Origin: Anaerolineales bacterium
Lineage (GTDB): Bacteria; Chloroflexota; Anaerolineae; Anaerolineales; DRMV01
Assembly: GCA_026996855.1 (NCBI GenBank)
Contig: JALWJZ010000064.1
Coordinates: 1 to 44,457, forward strand
Direction: 5' to 3'
DNA length: 44,457 nucleotides
Shown: piece by piece, positions 7,646-15,029 of the stretch
How positions within the stretch are numbered: the first letter of the stretch is position 1
Layout: each line of letters starts with the position of its first letter
Translations under genes and position numbers: made by a program
The notes under the pieces: model-generated
What the model saw: the letters and a program-made list of their open reading frames with translations, nothing else
What the model was told of the DNA's origin: nothing
The model's database searches: none

Positions 7646-10600
7646 TCACCCACTCCTGACCGCTGAACGCTGACCCCTGACGACTGATTCCGGGACGACC
7701 ACCACCCGAAAACCGCTGAACCTGCCCCCGCCGTGCGGGAGGTCCCCGAAGCGGACGGCGGCACGGACGTACCTGCGATTGTTGTTGAAGGAACCACCGC
7801 GCACCACCCGGAGGGCATCGCGGGGAGCCTCCAGATTTTCCCGCCCGTCGGTGGGGTCGTAGGGGTAGCCGAAATCGGGCTTCCTCCAATCCTTGCCCCA
7901 CAGGCTGCGGGTCCACTCCCACACATTGCCGCTCAGGTCCAGCACGCCGTAGGGCGACGCGCCCCGGGGAAAGGCCCCCACCGCCGTGGTGGTGCCGATA
8001 CCGGCCTCTTCCGTGTTGGCCCGGTCCGGGTCGAATTCGTCGCCCCAGGGGTAAATCCGGCCATCGGTTCCCCGGGCCGCCTTCTCCCACTCGGCTTCCG
8101 AAGGCAACAGAACGCGATACCGGCCCGAGGCGATGGCCTCCCAAAATCGCCGGGCCTCTTCGCTGTCTCCTGACACCTGACCACTGTCCCCTGACACCTG
8201 ACCACTGTCCCCTGACACCTGACGACTGATCTCCTTCAACACCTCATTCAGCCATTCACAATACGCCATGGCATTGTACCAGGTTACCCAGCGCACAGGG
8301 CGGTTGTCCGGGTCCCGCAGGGCGTCTTTGTCAATATCGTCATAGCCGGTGGCCTTCACGAAGGCCCACCACTGGGCCACGGTGACCGGGTAGCGGGCCA
8401 TCCAGTAGTCGTAGGGCAGGTCCACTTCGTGCTGGGGCTGCTCGTCATCGTACGCCTCTTTATCTTTCTGAGGGTCGCTGCCCATCAGGAAAGGCCCGGC
8501 GGGGATGCGGACGAAGCCCAAGGTAGGTTCAGCGACCCAGGCATGGCGCTCCGGGTCCCAGCGGCGGGTGGGCAGGTACCCGCGTTGGGGGTCGAAGCGG
8601 GGGTCGCCTAAGGCGGCCAGGGCATCGCCGGCCGCGGCCCGCTCCACCGCGGGCAGGGCGTTGCTCGCCAGAATAACGGCCAGCCATTCCCGCACCCGGT
8701 CACGCTTGGGCCGGTTGCGGGGGCTAACCCGGTGCAAATCCACGTTCTCCACCAGCACCTGCCCGGCCAGGAAGGCGCCCCACACGTCCTCCGGGTGCGG
8801 GGCCGCGGCCTGGGGCACCGGGTGCAGGCACAGGGCTTCGGCCAGGTCCCAGGCGCTGCTGGCCGTGCCCCGGCTGGCCTTGGCGCCGGCCAGCAAGGCC
8901 ACCTCCCGCCAGCGGTCGGGGTCGCGGCGGGCCAGTGCGGCCACATTGTCCGGGAACTCCAGCCGCTCCTCCCCCACTTCTACGGCCCGGTCGGTCAGGT
9001 GGCAGGCGGCCAGGTACTCCTGGAAGGTGCGGTGGGGGAAGGTGTACACCCCCACGCCCCGGGGGACCAGCAGCCCGGCCCGGTCCCGCAGGTATTCCAC
9101 CAGGCGCCCGGGGCGCACATCTTTTTTGTCCGCGGCCAGTTTCATCAGGCCGTCCAGCAGCGCTTTTTCCGGGATGTCGGCGGTGCCCCGCAGTTCGGGC
9201 TGGGTGGCATGGGCTTCGTACGCCAGCCGGTTGAGGAAAGCCCGCAGGTCGTCCTTGCCCACGGCCAGGTACTCGGAAAGGCTGGGCTGAATCACCTCCC
9301 GCCCGTGGCGGTCCCGCACCACCCGCTGGCGCTCCCAGCGGTCCAGCAGCAAATCCACGGCTTCGGCGTACAGTTGCTCCCGCTTTTCGGGCAGCGCGCC
9401 GCCCCGCCAGGCGTGCAGCGAGGCCATCAGGGTCAGCAGCAAGGGGCGCTCGGCCAGTTCGTACAGGCGTTCGTTGTGCAGAATCGCCCGCACCAGCGCG
9501 CGAGCGCGACCCTGGGCGTCCTGGGGGTTCAGGCGGCGCAGTTGCGCGGTGTGGGCGTACCAACGATGCACGAAGCGGATGATCTGCCCCCGGGAGAAAG
9601 GCGCCAGCACGGCCACGGCAAAGCCTTCCAGGGCCCAATCCTGGTGGCGGTAGGCGTAGGTGCGGCTGGTGACCAGCACTCGCGCCCTGGGGTAGGCCAG
9701 GGCCACCTGATGGATGAAGCGCACGATGCGCTCCCGTCGCTCCTCGGCCTCGGGCACCTCGTCCAGGCCGTCGAAGAGGAAGAGGCCGCCTTCCTGGGCG
9801 AAGACGCGGCGCAGATGGGGAACTACCGCGTGCAGGCTCGCGGGTTGCAGTTCCGCTTCCAGGAAGTCCCACAGGTGTTCGGCGGTGACCTCGCCGGTTT
9901 CCGGCAGGCCCCGGGCTGCGAAATCCCGCAGCACGATGCGCACGGGCAGCAACGGGCCGTGGTCCCAGGGCTGCCGATCTTTCCGGTCGTCGCCATCGTC
10001 GTCGGGCAGCGGCGCGGTCAGGGTTTGCAGGTTGGCCTCCGGGTGCCCCAGGCGCTCCCCGGCCAGGCACAGGGCCACGAAATTGACGAAGGTGGACTTG
10101 CCCGAGCCCGGGTCGCCCAGCAGCACCAGGCGGGGCCGGGCGTTGAGTTCCTCCAGCGCGGAGCGGCGGCGCACTTCGCGCGGGTCCACCTGGCCCCGTT
10201 CCAGGCGCTCGTGGGCTTCGGCGCTCATGGTGAGCAGCGCGGTGTACACCGCGTGCAGCCGCACCTGCTCCTCGGCCCGGTTGGCCGCGGCCGGGTCAAT
10301 GCCCTCCAACGGGAGCAGGTTGGTCTGCTCGATGAGCCAGGCCAGGTAGGCGTTTTCCAGGTCCTGGCTCGCGGCCGCGGGGGCGCCGTCGTGATAATGC
10401 ACCTCCGTCTTTTGGGCACCCGGCCCCAGCACATCTCCCCCCACCGGCCCGCGGACCTGCTGGATTTGGTTCCCATCGCCCGTATTGAGCACGCTGCTTT
10501 CCACCGGGCCCGTTACTACGATGCTGCGTGGGCCGGCGTAGGTCAGGGTGCTGCCCCAGCGGGCCAACTCGCGGCGCAGGGTTTCCACGAACCAGGCTTT

Positions 10601-10966
10601 GTCGGCCTCGCTCAAGGCCGCTTCGGCCAGGGCGAGGGTCTCCAGTTTCGCCAACACCGCGTCCAGTTCCGCGCGCAGGGCCGGGTTGTCGGGCAGAGCG
10701 GCCTCCAGGCTGCGGGCCGCGTCGGCCTCGTCCTTCCAGGCCTGAATCTGATTGGCCAGCAGGTTGCTGCCCACGCCGCTCAACACGCTGCCCAGCGCCA
10801 TCAACGCGGCAATGTGGCCCTCGCGAAAGGCCTCCACCACCGGCCACAAAGTGGCGGCGGACAGAAAAGCGTACACCGAGGAAACGCCCGCCCGTTGCCA
10901 GCGCTCCCGCCAGCCCCGCAGGCGCTCCCGCACGCGTTGCTGCCAGAAGTTCCGGTCGAAGGTCAT
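7646..10966 (-). CDS. NACHT NTPase with C-terminal FGE-sulfatase/lectin-like domain
   Basis: 1106 residues. Residues 1-140 are helical with hydrophobic stretches (28-70). Residues 145-190 form a glycine-rich low-complexity section with TGDGNQIQQVRG at 162-173. The NACHT NTPase follows, with Walker A GDPGSGKST (284-292) and Walker B LFLFDGLDE (395-403), then a helical region to about 800. From about 810 to 1090 comes an FGE/SUMF1-type fold: IPAGPFLMGS, YPVTVAQWWAFV, LPSEAEWEKAARG, YPWGDEFD, GNVWEWTRS, VVRGGSF and SGFRVVV. A 21-bp tandem repeat puts QVSGDSG units at about 913-935, and GTCAG repeats encode the last dozen residues. The start has GGGAGG upstream. Such STAND proteins act as sensors in conflict systems; the ligand here is unknown. 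Confidence 0.9.
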   Translation of the reverse strand: MTFDRNFWQQRVRERLRGWRERWQRAGVSSVYAFLSAATLWPVVEAFREGHIAALMALGSVLSGVGSNLLANQIQAWKDEADAARSLEAALPDNPALRAELDAVLAKLETLALAEAALSEADKAWFVETLRRELARWGSTLTYAGPRSIVVTGPVESSVLNTGDGNQIQQVRGPVGGDVLGPGAQKTEVHYHDGAPAAASQDLENAYLAWLIEQTNLLPLEGIDPAAANRAEEQVRLHAVYTALLTMSAEAHERLERGQVDPREVRRRSALEELNARPRLVLLGDPGSGKSTFVNFVALCLAGERLGHPEANLQTLTAPLPDDDGDDRKDRQPWDHGPLLPVRIVLRDFAARGLPETGEVTAEHLWDFLEAELQPASLHAVVPHLRRVFAQEGGLFLFDGLDEVPEAEERRERIVRFIHQVALAYPRARVLVTSRTYAYRHQDWALEGFAVAVLAPFSRGQIIRFVHRWYAHTAQLRRLNPQDAQGRARALVRAILHNERLYELAERPLLLTLMASLHAWRGGALPEKREQLYAEAVDLLLDRWERQRVVRDRHGREVIQPSLSEYLAVGKDDLRAFLNRLAYEAHATQPELRGTADIPEKALLDGLMKLAADKKDVRPGRLVEYLRDRAGLLVPRGVGVYTFPHRTFQEYLAACHLTDRAVEVGEERLEFPDNVAALARRDPDRWREVALLAGAKASRGTASSAWDLAEALCLHPVPQAAAPHPEDVWGAFLAGQVLVENVDLHRVSPRNRPKRDRVREWLAVILASNALPAVERAAAGDALAALGDPRFDPQRGYLPTRRWDPERHAWVAEPTLGFVRIPAGPFLMGSDPQKDKEAYDDEQPQHEVDLPYDYWMARYPVTVAQWWAFVKATGYDDIDKDALRDPDNRPVRWVTWYNAMAYCEWLNEVLKEISRQVSGDSGQVSGDSGQVSGDSEEARRFWEAIASGRYRVLLPSEAEWEKAARGTDGRIYPWGDEFDPDRANTEEAGIGTTTAVGAFPRGASPYGVLDLSGNVWEWTRSLWGKDWRKPDFGYPYDPTDGRENLEAPRDALRVVRGGSFNNNRRYVRAAVRFGDLPHGGGRFSGFRVVVVPESVVRGQRSAVRSG
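7650..7690. repeat. CTGAC-type repeats forming the 3' tail of the NACHT-FGE gene
   Basis: The plus strand reads CTGACCGCTGAACGCTGACC then CCTGACGACTGA. After the FGE domain ends with SGFRVVVVPE, these units encode a tail (ESVVRGQRSAVRSG) unrelated to the fold. The natural stop was probably nearer the domain end and the repeat extended the frame. Confidence 0.7.
8157..8226. repeat. 21-bp in-frame tandem repeat inside the FGE domain
   Basis: About three copies of a 21-bp unit (CTGACACCTGACCACTGTCC plus one C) lie inside the coding sequence. On the minus strand they encode QVSGDSG three times between the NEVLKEIS helix and the LPSEAEWEKAARG block. FGE domains normally have only a short loop here. 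The unit uses the same CTGAC words as the neighbouring intergenic repeats. Confidence 0.85.
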
Positions 10967-10999
10967 GGTCGCCCTCCCGGCTGCCTTCCGGTGTCCGGT

Positions 11000-12181
11000 T
11001 CACCCCATGAATCCATGCCACACCTCCTCGGGTTTCGCCAGGGCGCGCCAACTGAGGAGCCTCCCCCAGCGGGTGGTCAGCGACCGGTCGCCGCCGTAAA
11101 TCACCACGCCGTGGTCCTCCGGCAAACCGGCCAGGCGGAGCCAGTAGCGCAAGTCGTCAAAGTAACTGCTGTTGAAGGTCTTCCCGGCCTTAATCTCCAC
11201 CGGCAGAACCTGGTCCCCTTCCTCCAGCACGCAATCGATTTCGTGCCCCTGTTTGTCGCGCCAGAAGAAGGGAAAGCGCCGCTCGCCGCGATGGAAGTAC
11301 GCCTTGACGAATTCGTTGATGACCAAATTCTCGAAAAGCGCGCCTCTCAGATAATGGGTGCTCACCTGAGAAGCCTCGCGGATGCCCAACAGCGAGCAGG
11401 CCAGGCCGGTGTCGTAGAAATACAATTTGGGCGCTTTGATGAGCCGCTTGTTAAAGTTGCGATGCCAGGGGCGCAGACGATAGACGATGTACGAGGCTTC
11501 CAGGATGGAAAGCCAGGCCCGGGCCGTGTTGGGGCTGATGCCGGCGTCGTGCGCCAGACTGGTGTAGTTGAGCAATTGCCCAATCCGCCCGGCGCACAGC
11601 CGCACGAAACGGATGAAGGCATCCAAATCGCTGATGTTCTTCAACAGGCGCACATCGCGCTCGACATAGGTCTGAATGTACGAGGGGTAGAAATCGGTGG
11701 GCGCCAGCCCCTGGTCGTAAATGCGGGGATACTGGCCCTGGAAGATGAGGGTCTCGTAACGGTCGAAGGTGAAACCGGCCTGCGCCAGTTCGGCCAGGGA
11801 AAAGGGCAGCAGGTGGAGCACCGCGGTGCGCCCGGCCAGGCTCTGGCTGACCCGCTCCATCAGCAGGAAATTGGCGGATCCCGTCAGGATGAAGCGGGCC
11901 TGGGGACGGCGGTCCACGATGGTCTGGATGTAGGAAAACAGCGCCGGGACGCGCTGCGCTTCGTCCAGGATGACGCCCTGGGGGTAATTGTCCAGGAACC
12001 CGCGCGGGTCCTCGAGGGCGAACTGGCGGATATCCGGCTCCTCCAGGGAGACATACGGCCAGTGGGGGAAAGCCGCCCGCACTAAGGTGGTCTTGCCCGA
12101 TTGCCGCGGGCCGGTCAACATGACCACGGGGAACTTTTCGGCCAGGGCCAGGAGTTTGGCGGTCAGGGTGCGGGGTATCAT
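11000..12181 (-). CDS. AAA ATPase with C-terminal DUF4143 (nuclease-fold) domain
   Basis: 393 residues. The N-terminal AAA_14 ATPase has Walker A GPRQSGKT, Walker B GVILDEAQRVP and the sensor ILTGSANFLL. A central winged-helix stretch follows. The C-terminal DUF4143 domain contains GHEIDCVLEEGD and LPVEIKAG, a PD-(D/E)xK-like D...E-x-K arrangement. Such ATPases are common, mobile and of unknown function. The ATG at 12181 has GAGGAGG upstream; an upstream extension to 12277 runs through the promoter and is rejected. The gene ends 33 bases before the NACHT-FGE start, so it could be cotranscribed with it. It may have inserted between that gene and its small partner. Confidence 0.9.
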   Translation of the reverse strand: MIPRTLTAKLLALAEKFPVVMLTGPRQSGKTTLVRAAFPHWPYVSLEEPDIRQFALEDPRGFLDNYPQGVILDEAQRVPALFSYIQTIVDRRPQARFILTGSANFLLMERVSQSLAGRTAVLHLLPFSLAELAQAGFTFDRYETLIFQGQYPRIYDQGLAPTDFYPSYIQTYVERDVRLLKNISDLDAFIRFVRLCAGRIGQLLNYTSLAHDAGISPNTARAWLSILEASYIVYRLRPWHRNFNKRLIKAPKLYFYDTGLACSLLGIREASQVSTHYLRGALFENLVINEFVKAYFHRGERRFPFFWRDKQGHEIDCVLEEGDQVLPVEIKAGKTFNSSYFDDLRYWLRLAGLPEDHGVVIYGGDRSLTTRWGRLLSWRALAKPEEVWHGFMG

Positions 12182-12215
12182 CCGGGCCTCCTCGGATGCG
12201 GTATGCGCTGCCTCC

Positions 12216-12244
12216 ATAATAGCAAGGATTGGACAAATCTGCAA
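12216..12244 (-). promoter_or_regulatory. Probable promoter of the ATPase/NACHT unit
   Basis: On the minus strand TTGCAG (12239-12244) and TATTAT (12216-12221) are separated by 17 bases, and the ATPase ATG follows 34 bases after the -10. The -10 is good and the -35 is weak. It sits at the edge of dispersed repeat copy 2. Confidence 0.55.
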
Positions 12245-12264
12245 CGCGATTGCATATTTGTCCC

Positions 12265-12390
12265 GCGCGTTTTCCAAAATTCAACGAGAGCGGCAAAAGT
12301 CATCGCATCTTCTCACAGAGGCACAGAGAACACAGAGAAAGTTTTGACCTTTCCCAGCAAATACTCCGTGGCCTCCGTGGCTCCGTGTGA
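12265..12390 (+). repeat. Dispersed ~120 bp repeat, copy 2
   Basis: Starts with CGCGTTTTCCAAAATTCAAC, then GAGCGGCAAAAGTCATCGCA, CACAGAGGCACAGAGAACAC and AGCAAATACTCCGTGGCC, and ends at CTCCGTGTGA. It is in the same orientation as copy 3. The two copies bracket the small gene at 12406-12852. Copy 1 at 4111-4224 is inverted relative to them. Confidence 0.87.
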
Positions 12391-12405
12391 AAACGCCTGG
12401 AAGGC

Positions 12406-12852
12406 CTACCCGCGCACCTGGTTGTCATCGCCGGTGACGATGATGTTGCCCGTGGCATCCCCGCCAATGACCACGCCGCGCTCGCCCGCCGCGGTCGCGC
12501 CCGGGCCCTGGGCCACCGCGCCGCCGCCGTGCACTTCGGCCTGATAACGCGAGCCGGCCTGCGCCAGCAGCGCGGCCAGGTGCGCGGCCCAGGCCGGGTC
12601 CGCGGCCAGGTGCTTCTTCACCTGCAGGCGGAAGGCCGCCTGCGCGTCGGGGTCCTCGGGCGCGGCCCGCAGGTCGTCCAGGGCCTCGGCCCCGGCGGGG
12701 CGTTGGCGCAGGCGCTCGGCGACCTCCTGCCACAGGCGGCGGATGGCCGCGGGCACGCGTTTGCCCGTTTCCCTGGCCGCTTCGGCGAGCAAGAGGGGCA
12801 GGTAAGGCTGCAGGGCCGTCCACAAATGCTGATTCAATTGGCCGAAATCCAT
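12406..12852 (-). CDS. Small helical protein with C-terminal glycine-rich signalling-like motif
   Basis: 148 residues, no named family recognised. Residues 1-100 are helical and Ala/Leu/Arg-rich (LLLAEAARETGKRVPAAIRR). Residues 105-148 are Gly-rich with alternating hydrophobic strands (GGGAVAQGPG, GVVIGGDATGNIIV), ending exactly with TGDDNQVRG. That end resembles TGDGNQIQQVRG in the N-terminal part of the NACHT-FGE protein. Helical domain plus C-terminal motif is the layout of effectors that pair with NLR-like proteins through shared amyloid-type motifs; this is inference. The ATG at 12852 has a near-perfect AAGGAGGT. The dispersed repeats flank the gene on both sides. Confidence 0.75.
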   Translation of the reverse strand: MDFGQLNQHLWTALQPYLPLLLAEAARETGKRVPAAIRRLWQEVAERLRQRPAGAEALDDLRAAPEDPDAQAAFRLQVKKHLAADPAWAAHLAALLAQAGSRYQAEVHGGGAVAQGPGATAAGERGVVIGGDATGNIIVTGDDNQVRG

Positions 12853-12989
12853 ACGGACCTCCTTTTCATTCCCCAAAGGGCGTACCATGGGGCAAAAGGG
12901 GGCAGCCCGTGGGCGGCCTCCCCCGGAGCACGTTCCCTTTTAGTTTATCAAAACCTCCACCGGCAGGGATGGAACGCACGAGCCGAGCC

Positions 12990-13109
12990 GCATTTTCCAA
13001 GACCAAACGGAAGCGACAAAAGCCATCGCTTTTTCTCACGGAGGCACCGAGAACTCGGATTTTGGCCTTCCCCAGCAAATACTCCGTGTCCTCCCTGGCT
13101 CCGTGTGAG
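12990..13109 (+). repeat. Dispersed ~120 bp repeat, copy 3
   Basis: Begins GCATTTTCCAAGACCAAACG, continues GCGACAAAAGCCATCGCT, CTCACGGAGGCACCGAGAAC and CCCAGCAAATACTCCGTGTC, and ends CTCCGTGTGAG. It is more diverged in the middle than copy 2. It fills much of the 12853-13193 gap between the divergently oriented small gene and ABC exporter; apart from it and the exporter promoter nothing else is seen there. Confidence 0.87.
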
Positions 13110-13154
13110 CATGTGTTGGCACATGAAAAACGCCTGGTCGCCCTGCGAAAAAGG

Positions 13155-13183
13155 TGGAAACGATTTCCCCCCGGTCGTATAAT
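13155..13183 (+). promoter_or_regulatory. Promoter of the ABC exporter pair
   Basis: A perfect -10 TATAAT (13178-13183) with TGGAAA (13155-13160) at 17-base spacing. Transcription would begin around 13189-13191, only a few bases before the chosen ATG at 13194. Confidence 0.65.
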
Positions 13184-13193
13184 GGGAAGCGTC

Positions 13194-15026
13194 ATGGCTA
13201 CGGAATTCGTACCACCCCGGGTGTATCGCACCGACCGCCGTTCCCCCCTCCGCTGGCTCTGGAGCCACGCCCGTCGCCATTCCTGGCTGTTCCTTCTGAT
13301 GTTCTTGGGCGCCCTGGGCAACGGCCTGGCCATGGGTTTCATCCCCATGTGGACGGGCCGGGCCTTCGACGCGCTCACCAGCCATCCGCCCCGGTGGGAA
13401 GGGGTGCTTCGAGCCGCGGGTATGGTGGCCGGTCTGTACGCGCTCCGGGCCGGGTTGATGCTCATGCGCAATTTCTCCGCGGAGACCATCGCTCAGCGCA
13501 TGGAGCGGGACGTGCGGGACGAGTTCTACACCGCGCTCCTGGGCAAGAGCATGGCCTTCCACGACCGCATCCCCGTGGGCGAAATCATGGCCCGGGCCAC
13601 CAACGACGTGCGGGAAATCAACCTGATGTTCGCCCCGGGGCTGAACCTGGTGGTGGGTTCCCTGATGTTCCTTTTCATGCCTCTGGTGCTGGGGCCGCGC
13701 TATCACCCCGCCCTGGTGGCGGTGCCCGGGGTTTTCCTGGTGGGCTATGTGGTTCTGCTTTTCCTGTATCTGCGGGCCCTGGCCCCTTTGAGCATGCAGG
13801 TACGGAAGACCTTCGGCCGATTGAGCACCCACATCAACGAGGTGCTGGACGGCATCGAAACCGTGAAGGCCCTGGGCCAGGAGGATTACGAAATTCAGCG
13901 GGTGGAGCGCCGCACCCGGGCCTATCGGGACGCGGTCATCCGGCAGGGCTACGAAGAGGCCAAATTCTGGCCTTTCCTTTTCTTCAGCATCGCGCTGGCC
14001 GCGGGCGCGTTCCACAGCCTGTACCTCTTCTGGCAGGGGCACCTCTCGGTGGGCGACGTGGTGGGCTATGTGGGGTTGCTTCAACTTTTGCGCTTTCCCA
14101 CCTTCGTCTCCCAGTTTGCGTATGCCCAGGTGGCCCTGGGCCTGGCCAGCGCCCGGCGTCTTTTGGAGCACCTGAATTTCGAGACGCCCTTGGACCACAA
14201 CCCCCAGGGCTACGCGGGCGCCATGCGGGGCGACGTGGAATTCCGGGACGTGTGGTTCGGTTACGAGCCCGACAAGCCCGTGCTCAAGGGGATTTCCTTC
14301 CGGGTGCGGGCCGGTATGCGGGTGGCCATCGTGGGTCCCACGGGCGCGGGGAAGAGCACCCTGGTGAAACTCATCAACCGCACCTACGACGTGGACCGGG
14401 GCGCGGTGCTGGTGGACGGCATCGACGTGCGGGACTGGAACCTGGGCGCCTTGCGCTCGCAAATTGCCATCATCGAGCAGGATGTCTTTCTCTTCTCCCG
14501 GAGCGTGCGGGAAAACATCGCCTTTGGCAAACCCGACGCCACCCAGGAAGAGGTGGAAACCGCAGCCCGCTGGGCCCAGGCCCACCAATTCATCCTGAAC
14601 CTGCCCCGGGGCTACGACAGCCGGGTGGGGGAACGGGGGGTGGCCCTTTCCGGTGGGCAGCGGCAGCGCATCGCGCTGGCCCGGGCCTTTCTCACCGACC
14701 CGCGCATTTTGATCCTGGACGACGCCACCAGCGCCATCGACAGCGAAACCGAGGACGAGATTCAGAAGGCCATCTTCCAGGTGGCCAGGGGCCGCACCAC
14801 CTTCATCATCACCCACCGGCTTTCCCAAATCCGCTGGGCCGACTGGATTTTGGTGCTGGAGGGCGGCCGCCTGGTGGCCCAGGGCACCCACGAGGATTTG
14901 TTGCGTACCTGTGAGGTGTACCGCCGCCTGTTTCAACTTCCCCTGGCGGACGCGGCCCTGCTCCTCCCCGGCCGCAACGGCGGCCATCGGGCTTCCACCG
15001 CGGAAGAGGACGGCAAGGAGACCTGA
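13194..15026 (+). CDS. Heterodimeric ABC exporter, subunit with degenerate ATPase site
   Basis: 610 residues: an exporter-type six-helix membrane domain followed by an ABC ATPase domain. Visible motifs are Walker A GPTGAGKST, signature LSGGQRQRIALARAF, Walker B ILILDDATSAID and switch FIITHRLS. The residue after the Walker B Asp is Asp instead of the catalytic Glu, so this subunit supplies the weak half-site plus the good LSGGQ signature. The next gene, three bases downstream, complements it. The ATG at 13194 lies about 10 bases after a TATAAT, so the mRNA would be nearly leaderless; the in-frame ATG at 13182 overlaps the -10 and is unlikely. Substrate unknown; lipid or drug export is typical. 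Confidence 0.93.
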   Translation: MATEFVPPRVYRTDRRSPLRWLWSHARRHSWLFLLMFLGALGNGLAMGFIPMWTGRAFDALTSHPPRWEGVLRAAGMVAGLYALRAGLMLMRNFSAETIAQRMERDVRDEFYTALLGKSMAFHDRIPVGEIMARATNDVREINLMFAPGLNLVVGSLMFLFMPLVLGPRYHPALVAVPGVFLVGYVVLLFLYLRALAPLSMQVRKTFGRLSTHINEVLDGIETVKALGQEDYEIQRVERRTRAYRDAVIRQGYEEAKFWPFLFFSIALAAGAFHSLYLFWQGHLSVGDVVGYVGLLQLLRFPTFVSQFAYAQVALGLASARRLLEHLNFETPLDHNPQGYAGAMRGDVEFRDVWFGYEPDKPVLKGISFRVRAGMRVAIVGPTGAGKSTLVKLINRTYDVDRGAVLVDGIDVRDWNLGALRSQIAIIEQDVFLFSRSVRENIAFGKPDATQEEVETAARWAQAHQFILNLPRGYDSRVGERGVALSGGQRQRIALARAFLTDPRILILDDATSAIDSETEDEIQKAIFQVARGRTTFIITHRLSQIRWADWILVLEGGRLVAQGTHEDLLRTCEVYRRLFQLPLADAALLLPGRNGGHRASTAEEDGKET

Positions 15027-15029
15027 ACG

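Noticed and set aside
8732-12085. A very long plus-strand open frame antisense to the NACHT and ATPase genes.
   Set aside because: It is composed of Gln/Gly/Pro/His-rich sequence typical of a GC-rich shadow frame and has no domain, while the minus strand encodes clear proteins.
7060-13000. A complete diversity-generating retroelement.
   Set aside because: No reverse transcriptase and no template repeat were found in the window, and the four-helix protein resembles the generic S23/IVP branch rather than typical Avd.
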